64,000 nt of DNA from assembly GCA_024279915.1 (NCBI GenBank), contig JAJRRB010000061.1, positions 1 to 64,000 on the forward strand, in the 5' to 3' direction. Made by a program: the position numbers and the translations under genes. Below, in pieces: positions 10,201 to 18,432 of this stretch. Below the pieces are notes generated by a model. It was not told where the DNA came from. It searched no databases and was given only the letters and a program-made list of their open reading frames with translations. The stretch comes from Deltaproteobacteria bacterium. Its GTDB lineage: Bacteria; Desulfobacterota; Desulfuromonadia; Desulfuromonadales; BM103. Numbering within the stretch: the stretch's first letter is position 1; each line of letters starts with the position of its first letter.

Positions 10201-11370
10201 GGCCAGGTTGATTATGCCGTGGCTAATGAGATTCTCAATAAGATTGCCCAGCAAGAGGCCGGACAGCGTTCCGACTGCCGCGTGCTCTCCTTGAACTGGG
10301 GACCGTGGGACGGCGGCATGGTCACGCCGGCGCTGAAAAAAGTTTTTGCTGAAGAAGGGGTTGCAGTTATCGACCTCAAAGCTGGCGCTGATTACCTGAT
10401 CGAGGAGATCGCCACGCCACCGGGTGGACCGGTAGAGCTGGTGATTCTCGGTGGTCGGGAAGAAGCTGCGAGCGCCAGTCCGGCTCAGGAGCATGACAAT
10501 ATCTACGTTTCCAAAGCTTTTGACCTGGATATTTCTATTGAACAGTACCCGTTCCTCAAGTCTCATGTCATCGACGGCAAAGCGGTTTTGCCGATGGCGG
10601 TGATGATTGAATGGATGGCGCATGGCGCGATCCACAATAATCCGGGCTTGCGTTTCCATGGTTTCAATGACCTGCGGGTTTTAAAGGGCGTCACTCTGGG
10701 ACAGGGGGAGACGCACACCTTGCAGGTGATGACTGGCAAGTCCTTCAAGAGCGATGGGGTGCATGTCGTGCCGGTAGAGCTTTCCGGGATCACGGCCGGT
10801 GGTCAGCAGTTTGTTCATTCCCGTGCCCGAGTTGTTCTGGCGGCTAAGCTGCCGGGAGGGAAACAGGCTACGGAGCGTTTGGAACTGCAATCGTACAGTC
10901 GTCCTGCTGAAGAGGTCTATCAGCCTGATCGGCTTTTCCATGGGCCTGATTTCCATGGTATTCGTGAGGTGATCGGTTGTTCCCCTGACGGCATTGCTTC
11001 CATAGTTCGCACGGCACCCTTGCCGACCGAATGGATCAAACAGCCGTTGCGCAACTCCTGGCTGGCCGATCCACTGGCACTCGACAGTAGCTTCCAGATG
11101 ATGATCCTCTGGAGCTTCGAACGCTACAAAGCCGGATCCTTACCGGTTTTTGCCGGTCGCTATCGCCAGTATCAGGACAAATTCCCTGAAACCGGTGTTG
11201 AGATTCGAATTCGCGTCACCAGCCAAAGTGATAGCCAGGCGACTGCGGAAATCGATTTTGTCGACCCGAGCAGTGGTACCTTGATCGCCCGTATTGAAGA
11301 TTATCAATGTGTGATTAATGCTTCGCTGAATGCGAGCTTCCAACGCAATAAACTGCAGGGAGTCGCCTGA
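4243..11370 (+). CDS. pfaA: PUFA synthase subunit PfaA (KS-MAT-5xACP-KR-DH)
   Basis: A 2375-residue iterative polyketide-type synthase. Domains in order: ketosynthase (about 15-460) with active Cys217 in DAACGSSLS, then EAHGTGT and GHTKAAAG histidine motifs; malonyl-CoA acyltransferase (about 580-890) with PGQGAQYPGM and Ser683 in GHSYGE; a Pro/Ala- and Gln-rich linker; five ACPs (about 1100-1565) with phosphopantetheine serines at about 1135, 1232, 1329, 1429 and 1525; ketoreductase (about 1795-2060) with SGGARGVTAEVA and the catalytic YAVANE; and a C-terminal hot-dog dehydratase-like region (about 2080-2370, HVIDGKAVLPM). TTG start 4243, with AAGGAG 8 nt upstream, overlaps the pfaD stop. 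It elongates malonyl units on its own ACPs, which the PPTase at 38.2 kb probably activates. The dehydratase histidine reads as DxxxHVIDGKxxLPM-like and is probably functional, but this is inferred. Confidence 0.95.
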   Translation: MKKNSGEQNHQAATATPLAIVGIGCLFPQAADKGTFWTNIKNGTDAIIEVPETHWRSDDYFDADPKTADKVYAKYGGFLSPVDFNPMEYGVLPNALEAIDTSQLLGLVAVDQALQDAGYTAEKEFDRDRVSVIIGVTGTLELVVPLGARLGHPRWKEALKDAGIADAIAEDVMQRISDSYVPWQENSFPGLLGNVVAGRISKHFDFGGTNCVVDAACGSSLSALNLAAMELAAGKSDMVITGGIDTFNDIFMYTCFSKTPALSPSGHAKPFADNADGTTLGEGLGIVVIKRLADAERDGDKIYAVVKGIGASSDGRGSAIYEPSAAGQQKALLRAYEQGGVDPQTIELIEAHGTGTKVGDAVEVTALKDVFGEADSPWCAIGSIKSQIGHTKAAAGSAGLIKAAMALYNKTLPPTIKVEKPQEAVTSATSPFYVNTEARPWIPRGDHPRRAGVSALGFGGSNFHCLLEEYQPLKAAADWQGDVQIVAFSAADESGLESALQNFPTDAAWNDLRLAADQSRSSFDAQQPCRLVMVLEKDSSKIAAQMKGALAMLSSKRDQSSWSTPDGTFFVKGDVAGKLAMLFPGQGAQYPGMLKDLAIQFPQFLDSFTAADRAFLNNTGGEAGRLAELVYPRPSFDQTSKDQDNAKLQATDVAQPALGAVSLGARDVLASFGVTAEAYAGHSYGELTALCSGGYFDVDALHALSRLRGELMAAGEGDRGSMLAVSAPLDQVETFLKNSGLKLVLANRNTPEQGVLSGATAEIEKAAKLLDEQGLRYKQLSVAAAFHSELVADASGPFGERLQAIKFSKPTASVFANTTGSAYPETAKKAREILTAQLACPVDFVAEIEAMYAAGMRTFIEVGPGARLTGMVKAILGEREYQAIAVDASNGKRSGINDLARVLAQLTVLGYPVELACWDEGYAATRKPMAGKKPGMTIPLTGANYFKRPKKRPPVPQQTAVAVAVVPAASQTAPTQGATAAQVPSAPAPMANIADSGSLQAALQITRQSMQALQNLQEQTSRLHQQFLSGQEAATHSFLNLVEQQNRLLQGQPLTAGIAPVVQTPVAAVAPIQPLAASVAQAVPPVAPAAPVATPAVDSSQVATVLLAVIAEKTGYPEEMLELEMTLDADLGIDSIKRVEILSALQEKLPEAPAVKPEDLGTLQTLGQIIDHLSAGMAAAPATVSAAPVAAATVDSSQVASVLLSVIAEKTGYPEEMLELEMTLDADLGIDSIKRVEILSALQEKLPEAPAVKPEDLGTLQTLGQIIDHLSAGMAPAPAAQVAAPLAAPAIDSSRISSVLLEVIAEKTGYPMEMLELEMALDTDLGIDSIKRVEILSALQEKLPEAPAVKPEDLGVLQTLGQIVDHLSAGVVSAGMASAVPVAQTAAAPAVDSDRVSSGLLEVIAEKTGYPIEMLEMEMALDTDLGIDSITRVEILSALQEKLPEAPAVKPEDLGVLQTLGQIVDHLAAAGSKSVAPVAVVAAPSPFDRDAVAATLLEVIAGKTGYPVEMLELEMALDTDLGIDSIKRVEILSALQDKLPGAPAIKPEHLGTLQTVGHIVDFLASVSGAAEPMTKSAEPLELPSVGSGVERKVLKSIPLPTQDRDSLNLPKGSLVWVSDDGSELTSAICKQLAAQNLAAEKVNLTQLDGLVPAENLAGLILLAPQAGADDLFIQNAFRLMQLAGPMLNVSADKTGAVMATVSRLNGAFGMAAGGAITDALSGGLAGLVKTAGHEWPDVACKAFDLSADLTNLNKTAEMLVAELLVDGAQEVGFTNDGLYTLKLVEESLSGEPLDSPVSYGDVVVVSGGARGVTAEVAIALAASSRATLLLLGRSEAPQTEPTWLEGLSSEAEIKKAIIANADSPLKPKDVGRKCQEIFGNREIQDSLRRIKAAGGQALYRSVDLRNGDAVAAVIKDIRNEYGPIKGLIHGAGVLADRLIKDKTVEQFEQVYSTKIVGLRSLLTALTEDELKFMVMFSSSTGRYGRTGQVDYAVANEILNKIAQQEAGQRSDCRVLSLNWGPWDGGMVTPALKKVFAEEGVAVIDLKAGADYLIEEIATPPGGPVELVILGGREEAASASPAQEHDNIYVSKAFDLDISIEQYPFLKSHVIDGKAVLPMAVMIEWMAHGAIHNNPGLRFHGFNDLRVLKGVTLGQGETHTLQVMTGKSFKSDGVHVVPVELSGITAGGQQFVHSRARVVLAAKLPGGKQATERLELQSYSRPAEEVYQPDRLFHGPDFHGIREVIGCSPDGIASIVRTAPLPTEWIKQPLRNSWLADPLALDSSFQMMILWSFERYKAGSLPVFAGRYRQYQDKFPETGVEIRIRVTSQSDSQATAEIDFVDPSSGTLIARIEDYQCVINASLNASFQRNKLQGVA
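7525..8935 (+). repeat. Five tandem ACP modules in pfaA
   Basis: Five nearly identical ACP units repeat at 291, 291, 300 and 288 bp between the DSI serine codons (7645, 7936, 8227, 8527, 8815). Linkers are Ala/Pro/Val-rich. Four carry DLGIDSIKR; the fourth carries DLGIDSITR. The DNA is strongly similar between units 1 and 2, so copy number may vary by recombination and short-read assembly may miscount it. In PUFA synthases the number of ACPs is known to affect yield rather than product type. Confidence 0.93.
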
Positions 11371-11372
11371 GA

Positions 11373-14300
11373 ATGAAGCACGGTAAATCTGTTGCAATTG
11401 TCGGGGTCGGCGGCATATTTCCTATGTCACCGACCCTGGACCGTTTCTGGGAAACGATTACCGGCAACGTCGATACTTCGCGGCAACCGCCGCAGGGACG
11501 TTGGCTGCTTGACCCTGATGAGGTCTTTGATCCAGAGATCGGTGCGCCCGACAAGGTCTATTCGAAAAAAGCCTGTTTCATTGATGATGAAAGCAATACC
11601 TCATCAATCGCCGGTCTTGATATCGACGCCGATTTTCTAAGCGGTCTCGATCCGATGTATCGTCTGTTGCTGCGTACCGGTCATCAGGCGTTCAGCGATG
11701 GCCGGATTGATGAGCTTGATCGTGAACGGATCGGCGTCATCATCGGTAATCTGGCTCTGCCCAGTGAACACTCCTCGACCATAGCCCGGGATTATCTCGG
11801 CCGCACTTTTACAGAAAAACTTCTCGACATGGCAGATCATCCAGAGCTGCCGACTGTCGATCCCATAAATCGATATGTGGCTGGTTTACCCGCCGGCCTG
11901 CTGGCCAAAGCTCTCGGTCTCGGTGGCACCTGCTACACCCTTAACGCCGCCTGTGCTTCATCACTCTACGCTATCAAACTGGCGACAGATGAATTACTGG
12001 CCGGACGGGCTGACGCCATGCTGACTGGTGGTCTGGCACGTCCTGATTCGCTTTATACCCAGATGGGCTTCTCGCAACTGCACGCTCTTTCCCCTTCCGG
12101 AACCTGTTCTCCTTTCGATGCCAAGGGCGATGGCCTGGTGGTCGGTGAGGGCAGTGGAATGTTCCTGCTCAAGCGCACTGAGGATGCCGTGCGTGCCGGA
12201 GATCACATCTATGCCGTAATTTGCGGCATCGGCCTTTCCAATGATATCGGTGGTAGTCTGCTGGCACCTGCCTCGGAAGGCCAATTGCGATCCATGCGTT
12301 CCGCCTACCAGCAAGCTGGTTGGTCGCCGTCTGACGTAGATATGATCGAGTGCCACGCCACGGGAACTCCGGTGGGTGATGTGGTTGAATTCGCCAGTCT
12401 CAAGACTCTCTGGGGTGAAGATGGCTGGAAGTCGGGACAGTGCGTGATCGGTTCGGTGAAATCGAATATCGGTCATCTGCTGACCGCTGCCGGATCCGCC
12501 GCTCTGATGAAGACCTTGTTGGCGATGAAAGAACGTACTTTGCCACCGACTGCTAATTTTGTGCAGCCAGCCAAAGGCGTCGATCTGGACTCGAGCCCGT
12601 TTCGTGTCCTGCAACAATCGAAACCGTGGAAGCCGCGCAAGAAAGGCCAACCACGACGGGCTGCCGTGAGCGCTTTTGGTTTCGGTGGCATTAATGCCCA
12701 CCTCTTGATCGAGGAATGGGTGCCGAAGAAACCGACGAAAAGTTCTGTGGCTTATCCAGCTTCATTCAAGCGAAAAAGTCAGCCGGTGGCGATTGTCGGC
12801 ATGGGTGCTCATCTTGGGCCCTGGGATTCGCTTGCCGCATTGCGCAGCCGTTTCCTCGGTAGTGACGCTGTTGTGAACCCAGAGAATCCCAGCCGTTGGT
12901 GGGGGGCAGAAGAGAGCCGGTGGTTGCAGAAAAAAGGCCTCAAAAAGTCAGACTTTAAAGGCTTTTACGTCAACGAAGCGCAAACGGCACCAGGTGCATT
13001 TCGCATCCCACCGAAAGAGGTTGAGGAGATGTTGCCCCGCCAGCTCCTGATGCTCAAGGTTGCCGAAGAAGCGCTGCTGGATGCCGGTATCAAACAGGAT
13101 GATCTGCTCTTTACCGGAGTCTTTATCGGTACCGGGCTGGATCTCAATGCCACCAACTTCAGCTTCCGCTGGGGGCTGCAGAAATTAGCCCGGCAGTGGG
13201 CAAAACAGTTTGGCCGTGAGCTTACCGAAGCGGAACTCAACGAATGGATTGCCGCACTGCGCGAATCGGCCGGACCGGCCCTGAATGCCAACCGGGTCAT
13301 GGGTGCCCTCGGTAGTATCGTTGCCAGCCGGGTCGCCAAAGAGTTCAAAGTCGGTGGCCCGAGCTTCACCCTGTCCAGTGAAGAAAATTCCGGATTGAGG
13401 GCACTCGAAGTCGGAGTACGCGCTCTTCAGGAAGGCTCTATTAACCGTGCCATTGTCGGCGCTGCCGATATGGCTGGCGATTTGCGTGCGGTGCTCGGCA
13501 GACAGGCGGCACAACCCTTCTCCCCAAAAGGTGTTACCCGGCCCTTTGACAAAAACGCCGATGGTGCTGTGATTGGAGAAGGGGCGGCGGCGGTCATCCT
13601 CAAACGCCTCGATGATGCTAAACAGGATGGTGACCATATTTACGCCATCATCAAGGGTGTCGGTACAGCAACCGGAGGGTCGATCGAAGCGCAAAGCCCT
13701 GACAGTCATGCCTATACTCTCTCTGTTGAACGAGCCAGTCTTGAGGCTGGTGCCGCTCCTGGATCGGTCAGTTACCTCGAAACTCATGGTAGTGGACTTG
13801 CTGAAGAGGATGAGCTTGAGGCGAACGCTCTGGGTGCTTTCTTTGGTGCCAAAGAGACGCAGAACCCGTGCTACATCGGTAGTGCCAAGGCTGATGTAGG
13901 CCATACTGGTGCTGTTGCCGGCTTGGCTTCGCTGATCAAGACATCGCTCTGCCTGGAAGAACAGATCCTGCCACCGCTACGTAACCTGCAGTCGCTACGC
14001 TATGACTGGGTGCGCGGCAAACGCAGTTTTGTTGCTCCCGAGGCGGCTCAATTCTGGCTGCGCAACCGGGCCGAAGGACCGCGACGGGCTCTGGTCGGTG
14101 GGATTGGCAATGACGGGACCTGCTCACACATCCTGCTAGAAGGTGTTGAGGATAAGAGAATGAAGGCCCGATCTGCCTCTGTTGAGCGTCCTCTTGGTGC
14201 ACTCGACGAGGGACTTTCCGCTCTCGAAGCCGACAACGTAGAAGGTTTGATCAAAAAGGTTGCCCAACTGCAGGACTTTGCTGCTATGGCACCTGATGGC

Positions 14301-17300
14301 GGCATTGAGCAGTTGGCATTGCAGTGGTTTCGAGACACCGGTCTTGATCAGAGCAAGCAGCTCTGTATGGCCATGGTAGCGTCGAGCCGCGCGGAACTGC
14401 TCGATCAACTTGAACACGCTTTGCTTGAATTGCGTAACAACCCAGATAACTCTTTGGGCGGCAATGGAACAATGTTGTCGGCGGGCATCCGTGACCGGCT
14501 TTTCTTTGCCCCTGAGCCGCTGGCGCCGCAGGGTAAGATCGCATTTATCTTCCCGGGTTCTGGTAACCATTTTGCCGGGATGGGGCGTGAGCTCTCCGCT
14601 CGTTGGCCAGCTATCTATAGTCAGCAGGATACTGCTAGCCAGTTCCTGGCCCGCCAATTTCTGCCGGAACATTTCTGGAAAAAAGAGTTAGCCGAAAGGT
14701 TGCATGACAACCACAATGCCCTGGTGATCGGCCAGGTGGCCCTCGGTACAGCGGTCAGCGATCTGGTGCGCAGCTTTGGCGTCGAGCCCGGGGTAGTGAG
14801 TGGCTACAGCCTTGGCGAATCAGCCGGTCTCTTTTCTTTGGGGGCCTGGAAAGATCGTGATGGTATGTCGCAGCGGCTCAGCGACTCACCTCTCTTTATC
14901 GAAGAACTCGCTGGCGAATGCAAAGCCGCACGTAAGGTGTGGGGTTTGAAAAAAGGCGAAAAGGTCGATTGGGTGCTCGGTCTTATCGATGTTCCTGCAG
15001 CAGAAGTGAAGCATGCGTTGGTCGACAAAGATAAAGCTTACCTGTTAATTGTCAATACCCACCGGGAGTGCGTGATCGGCGGCGATCGTCAACAAGTTGA
15101 AGCCTTGGCTCGCGAAGTCAAAGGCCATTTCTTCCCCTTGCGCGGTGTGACGACGGTTCATTGTGAAGTCACCGAGCCGGTGGCAAAAGCGTACCGTGAG
15201 TTGCACCTCTTTCCGGTAACGGCACCGAGAGACATCACCTTCTACAATTGTGCCCTCGGCGAGAGCTATAAAGTCACCACAGACAGCGCCGCTGATGTAA
15301 TCCTCGGTCAGGCGTTGAAGACCATTGATTACACCAAGGTCATCGAGCAGGCTTATGCCGATGGGGCGCGGATTTTTCTTGAGATGGGTCCTGGGAATTC
15401 ATGCAGTCGCATGATTGGCAGCATTCTGGAAGGCAAGCCGCATATGACCAGGGCTGCCTGCTATCCTGGTCAAAAAGCGACGTCGCTGATTCTGCGCTTG
15501 TTGGCCAACTGCCTGGCGGAACGGGTGCCAGTTGATCTTTCTGCGCTCTATCCAGAATCTATCGAAATTGCCGAGAGGCCATCCGGGCCGCGTATTCATA
15601 CTGTTATCGGTGGCGCGGCGTTTGTTCCGGCTCCCCTTCCGTTAAAAGAAAAAATTGAAGAAATACCGGAACGCGGAACGTCAGGGAAGTGGGACAGTCC
15701 TCATGCGAGGACAGTCCCTGTGCTGAGCGTGGATGTGGGAGCGATTGCTGATCCTCTGGTGGCACAGATGGCTGATACCGCAGCGTTGAATGCCAAGACC
15801 CATGAAGCCTATCTTAAGTTTGCCAGTACTATGGAGAAGACACTTACTGAGAACATCAATCTGCAGATGTCGTTGTTGCAGCAGATGGTGGTTAATGGTG
15901 AGTCCATAGGGACTGTCCCCGGTTTTCAGGGGGCTGTCCCCAGTTTTGACGGGCTTGGGACAGTCCCCTTAACCCCGGGGACAGTCCCTGACCAACCCCC
16001 AGCCTACGACCGTGAAATGTGCATGGAGTTTGCCATTGGCTCGATTGCCAAAGTGCTCGGAACGGAATTTGCCGAAATCGATACTTATCCGACTCGTGTG
16101 CGACTGCCCGATGAACCTTTGATGCTGGTTGACCGTATTATGACGGTCGAGGGTGAACCGCGCTCCATGACCAGCGGTCGGGTCGTTACCGAACATGACG
16201 TCACCGCTGATCGGTGGTATATCGATGGCGGTCGTATGCCGACCTGTATTGCTGTCGAGGCTGGGCAGGCCGATCTCTTTCTCTCTGGCTACCTGGGGAT
16301 TGATTTTATCAGCAAGGGTAAAGCGGTCTATCGCCTGCTCGATGCTGTGGTGACTTTCCATCGTGGCTTGCCCGTGCCCGGTGATGTGGTTCGTTACGAT
16401 ATCAAAATTGACCATTTCTTCCGTCAGGATCAGACCTACCTCTTCCGTTTCAATTTCGAAGGGACCGTCAATGGTGAGCCGCTGCTGTCGATGCAGAAGG
16501 GTGTCGCTGGTTTCTTTACCGAGCAGGAGCTGGCCGCCGGCAAGGGCATTATCCATACCAAACTCGATTTGATGCCGCAGCCTGGCGTCAAACCTGATGA
16601 TTGGCGTGATCTGGTCCCTTTGGCAGTAGAATCCTACGATGAAAATCAGGTTAACGCTGTCTATGCTGGTGATCTTGGTGCTGCTTTTGGTGAACTCTTT
16701 GCTGACTTGAAACTGACAAAACCCTATACCTTGCCAGGCGGTTCCCTGAAGCTGGTTGACCGCGTGATTGAACTTGATCCCCAAGGCGGTCGTTATGGTC
16801 TCGGCCAGATTCGCGCTGAAATGGATATCAGTCCGGAAGACTGGTTCTTGACCTGTCACTTCTGTGATGACAACGTCATGCCTGGTACCCTGATGTATGA
16901 GTGTTGCATGCACACCCTGCGTATCTACCTGTTGCGCATGGGCTGGATCGGTGAGGATGGCACTACCTGGTGCGAACCGATCCCCGGTGTTGACAGTGGC
17001 CTGAAATGCCGTGGTCAGGTCACCGAGACGACCAAAACCGTGACTTATCAGGTCAGTATCAAAGAACTCGGCTATGGCCCGGAGCCTTTTGCGATTGTTG
17101 ATGCGCTGATGTTTGCTGATGGTAAGGCGATTGTTGAGATCCCGGATATGTCGGTTCGCCTCTCCGGGTTGACTCGCGAAAAGGTTGAGGGTTTATGGGG
17201 GACTGTCCCTGGCGTGCTCTATAATTACGAAAAAATTCTGGCTTTTTCGACGGGGAATCCTTCCGAAGCGTTTGGTGAACCGTACAAAATCTTTGATCAG

Positions 17301-18191
17301 GAACGTAAGATTGCCCGCCTGCCGGGGCCGCCGTTCCAATTCCTCGACCGCATTGTTGATGTCAGCGGCGAGCCGTTCAAGCTGGTTGAGGGCGCAACCT
17401 GTGAAGCAGAGTACGATGTGCCACAGGACGCCTGGTACTTCAAGTCTGGAAGACAGCCGGAGATGCCCTTCAGTGTCCTGCTTGAGATCGGCCTGCAGCC
17501 CTGTGGCTGGCTGGCGGCCTACCTCGGCTCAGCGTTAACCAGTGAAGTCGATCTCAAGTTCCGTAACTTGGATGGCAATGCCGTACAGCATTGCCCGGTC
17601 ACCCCGGAATCCGGAACCCTGACGACCCGGGTCAAAATCACCCGCATCGCCAACAGCGGTGGTATGATTATCCAGAGCTACGATTTCGAAATTAGCGATC
17701 GGCAGGGTCCGGTCTATACCGGCGATACTGTATTTGGTTTCTTCTCGGCAGAGTCTTTGGCTCAGCAGGTTGGAGTTCGTGACGCCAAGCCTTATCAGCC
17801 GACTACTGATGAGATTGCTCGTGCTGAGCAGTTCGATTATCCGTCTGAAGCTCCATTCCCGGAACCGAAGATGCGCATGATCGACCGCATTGAACTCTTT
17901 GTTGCTGATGGCGGCCCGAAAGGCCTCGGGTTTATTCGAGGCAGTAAAGTCGTTGATCCTGATGAGTGGTTCTTCAAAGCCCACTTTTATCAGGATCCGG
18001 TCTGCCCCGGTTCTCTTGGACTTGAGTCTTTTCTGCAACTACTCAAGGTCGCCGCGGTGAAGCGCTGGGGTGGCGACTCCCAAAGTGTGCTGGAGACAAT
18101 CGCGATCGGTGAGAAACACAGCTGGAATTACCGTGGACAGATCATCCCGAGGAACGACCAGGTTTGGTCGAAGCGGTGGTCACGGCAATAG
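11373..18191 (+). CDS. pfaC: Fused PUFA synthase subunit PfaB/PfaC (KS-CLF-AT-DH-DH), 3' end frameshifted
   Basis: The open frame gives 2272 residues. Domains: ketosynthase (about 5-440) with Cys194 in NAACASSLY and GHLLTAAGSA; a chain-length-factor KS (about 465-930) in which the Cys is replaced (TLSSEENSG); an acyltransferase (about 1045-1370) with FPGSGNHFAGMG and GYSLGES; then two FabA-type double hot-dog dehydratases. Each has an N half (PLMLVDRI about 1580; FQFLDRI about 1990) and a catalytic C half (HFCDDNVMPGTLM about 1830; HFYQDPVCPGSLG about 2207). In marine gamma-proteobacteria the AT is usually separate (PfaB); here it is inside PfaC, as in myxobacterial Pfa3. The frame ends at TAG 18191 with non-family residues (WSKRWSRQ), while the expected ending continues in the -1 frame to 18289. 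A single missing base near 18165 explains this. It follows pfaA by 2 nt. Short GGGGACAGTCCC-type repeats are embedded in two linkers. Confidence 0.93.
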   Translation: MKHGKSVAIVGVGGIFPMSPTLDRFWETITGNVDTSRQPPQGRWLLDPDEVFDPEIGAPDKVYSKKACFIDDESNTSSIAGLDIDADFLSGLDPMYRLLLRTGHQAFSDGRIDELDRERIGVIIGNLALPSEHSSTIARDYLGRTFTEKLLDMADHPELPTVDPINRYVAGLPAGLLAKALGLGGTCYTLNAACASSLYAIKLATDELLAGRADAMLTGGLARPDSLYTQMGFSQLHALSPSGTCSPFDAKGDGLVVGEGSGMFLLKRTEDAVRAGDHIYAVICGIGLSNDIGGSLLAPASEGQLRSMRSAYQQAGWSPSDVDMIECHATGTPVGDVVEFASLKTLWGEDGWKSGQCVIGSVKSNIGHLLTAAGSAALMKTLLAMKERTLPPTANFVQPAKGVDLDSSPFRVLQQSKPWKPRKKGQPRRAAVSAFGFGGINAHLLIEEWVPKKPTKSSVAYPASFKRKSQPVAIVGMGAHLGPWDSLAALRSRFLGSDAVVNPENPSRWWGAEESRWLQKKGLKKSDFKGFYVNEAQTAPGAFRIPPKEVEEMLPRQLLMLKVAEEALLDAGIKQDDLLFTGVFIGTGLDLNATNFSFRWGLQKLARQWAKQFGRELTEAELNEWIAALRESAGPALNANRVMGALGSIVASRVAKEFKVGGPSFTLSSEENSGLRALEVGVRALQEGSINRAIVGAADMAGDLRAVLGRQAAQPFSPKGVTRPFDKNADGAVIGEGAAAVILKRLDDAKQDGDHIYAIIKGVGTATGGSIEAQSPDSHAYTLSVERASLEAGAAPGSVSYLETHGSGLAEEDELEANALGAFFGAKETQNPCYIGSAKADVGHTGAVAGLASLIKTSLCLEEQILPPLRNLQSLRYDWVRGKRSFVAPEAAQFWLRNRAEGPRRALVGGIGNDGTCSHILLEGVEDKRMKARSASVERPLGALDEGLSALEADNVEGLIKKVAQLQDFAAMAPDGGIEQLALQWFRDTGLDQSKQLCMAMVASSRAELLDQLEHALLELRNNPDNSLGGNGTMLSAGIRDRLFFAPEPLAPQGKIAFIFPGSGNHFAGMGRELSARWPAIYSQQDTASQFLARQFLPEHFWKKELAERLHDNHNALVIGQVALGTAVSDLVRSFGVEPGVVSGYSLGESAGLFSLGAWKDRDGMSQRLSDSPLFIEELAGECKAARKVWGLKKGEKVDWVLGLIDVPAAEVKHALVDKDKAYLLIVNTHRECVIGGDRQQVEALAREVKGHFFPLRGVTTVHCEVTEPVAKAYRELHLFPVTAPRDITFYNCALGESYKVTTDSAADVILGQALKTIDYTKVIEQAYADGARIFLEMGPGNSCSRMIGSILEGKPHMTRAACYPGQKATSLILRLLANCLAERVPVDLSALYPESIEIAERPSGPRIHTVIGGAAFVPAPLPLKEKIEEIPERGTSGKWDSPHARTVPVLSVDVGAIADPLVAQMADTAALNAKTHEAYLKFASTMEKTLTENINLQMSLLQQMVVNGESIGTVPGFQGAVPSFDGLGTVPLTPGTVPDQPPAYDREMCMEFAIGSIAKVLGTEFAEIDTYPTRVRLPDEPLMLVDRIMTVEGEPRSMTSGRVVTEHDVTADRWYIDGGRMPTCIAVEAGQADLFLSGYLGIDFISKGKAVYRLLDAVVTFHRGLPVPGDVVRYDIKIDHFFRQDQTYLFRFNFEGTVNGEPLLSMQKGVAGFFTEQELAAGKGIIHTKLDLMPQPGVKPDDWRDLVPLAVESYDENQVNAVYAGDLGAAFGELFADLKLTKPYTLPGGSLKLVDRVIELDPQGGRYGLGQIRAEMDISPEDWFLTCHFCDDNVMPGTLMYECCMHTLRIYLLRMGWIGEDGTTWCEPIPGVDSGLKCRGQVTETTKTVTYQVSIKELGYGPEPFAIVDALMFADGKAIVEIPDMSVRLSGLTREKVEGLWGTVPGVLYNYEKILAFSTGNPSEAFGEPYKIFDQERKIARLPGPPFQFLDRIVDVSGEPFKLVEGATCEAEYDVPQDAWYFKSGRQPEMPFSVLLEIGLQPCGWLAAYLGSALTSEVDLKFRNLDGNAVQHCPVTPESGTLTTRVKITRIANSGGMIIQSYDFEISDRQGPVYTGDTVFGFFSAESLAQQVGVRDAKPYQPTTDEIARAEQFDYPSEAPFPEPKMRMIDRIELFVADGGPKGLGFIRGSKVVDPDEWFFKAHFYQDPVCPGSLGLESFLQLLKVAAVKRWGGDSQSVLETIAIGEKHSWNYRGQIIPRNDQVWSKRWSRQ
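15690..15990. repeat. Cluster of six GGGGACWGTCCCC-type palindromic repeats inside pfaC
   Basis: Near-identical palindromic 10-13-mers occur at 15691-15699, 15709-15718, 15909-15920, 15929-15941, 15957-15968 and 15977-15988. A seventh lies at 17197-17209. All are within the pfaC reading frame, in the linkers AT-to-DH1 and DH1-to-DH2, where they encode repeated (G)TVP or AVP peptides. They do not disturb the frame or the neighbouring domains. Confidence 0.85.
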
Positions 18192-18289
18192 ATGATGAAC
18201 AGAAGCTTCTCAAGGCTGATGGCTTCCTGTCGGTGGATGGTAAAGTCATCTACCAGATGAAAGACTTTTCGCTACGTTGCAAGTCATAA
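18167..18289 (+). other. Displaced pfaC C-terminus in the -1 frame
   Basis: Reading from 18167 in the -1 frame gives VEAVVTAIDDEQKLLKADGF and then LSVDGKVIYQMKDFSLRCKS-stop (TAA 18287-18289). That is the expected last strand region of the final PfaC dehydratase (families end with a DGxLSVDGxxIYQMxxF-like segment). In frame up to NDQV and out of frame from VEA, it needs one additional base at about 18165. It could be a sequencing error, a true frameshift shortening DH2 by about 40 residues, or recoding; I see no classic slippery heptamer. Confidence 0.85.
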
Positions 18290-18432
18290 AGATATACTGT
18301 GCATCGTTTCCACGAAGAAAGACCCGGGAGACGGCGTCTTAATAATGGATATGTGTTTTTCTGAGCATATAGTATGGTCGACAGGCGACCAGTCTGTTTC
18401 TAAGGAATGACCCTTCTTTGCAAGGACGCCCG

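Noticed and set aside
18158-18170. Programmed -1 frameshift in pfaC
   Set aside because: No X-XXY-YYZ slippery heptamer or strong following hairpin recognised; a base deletion or sequence error is simpler.
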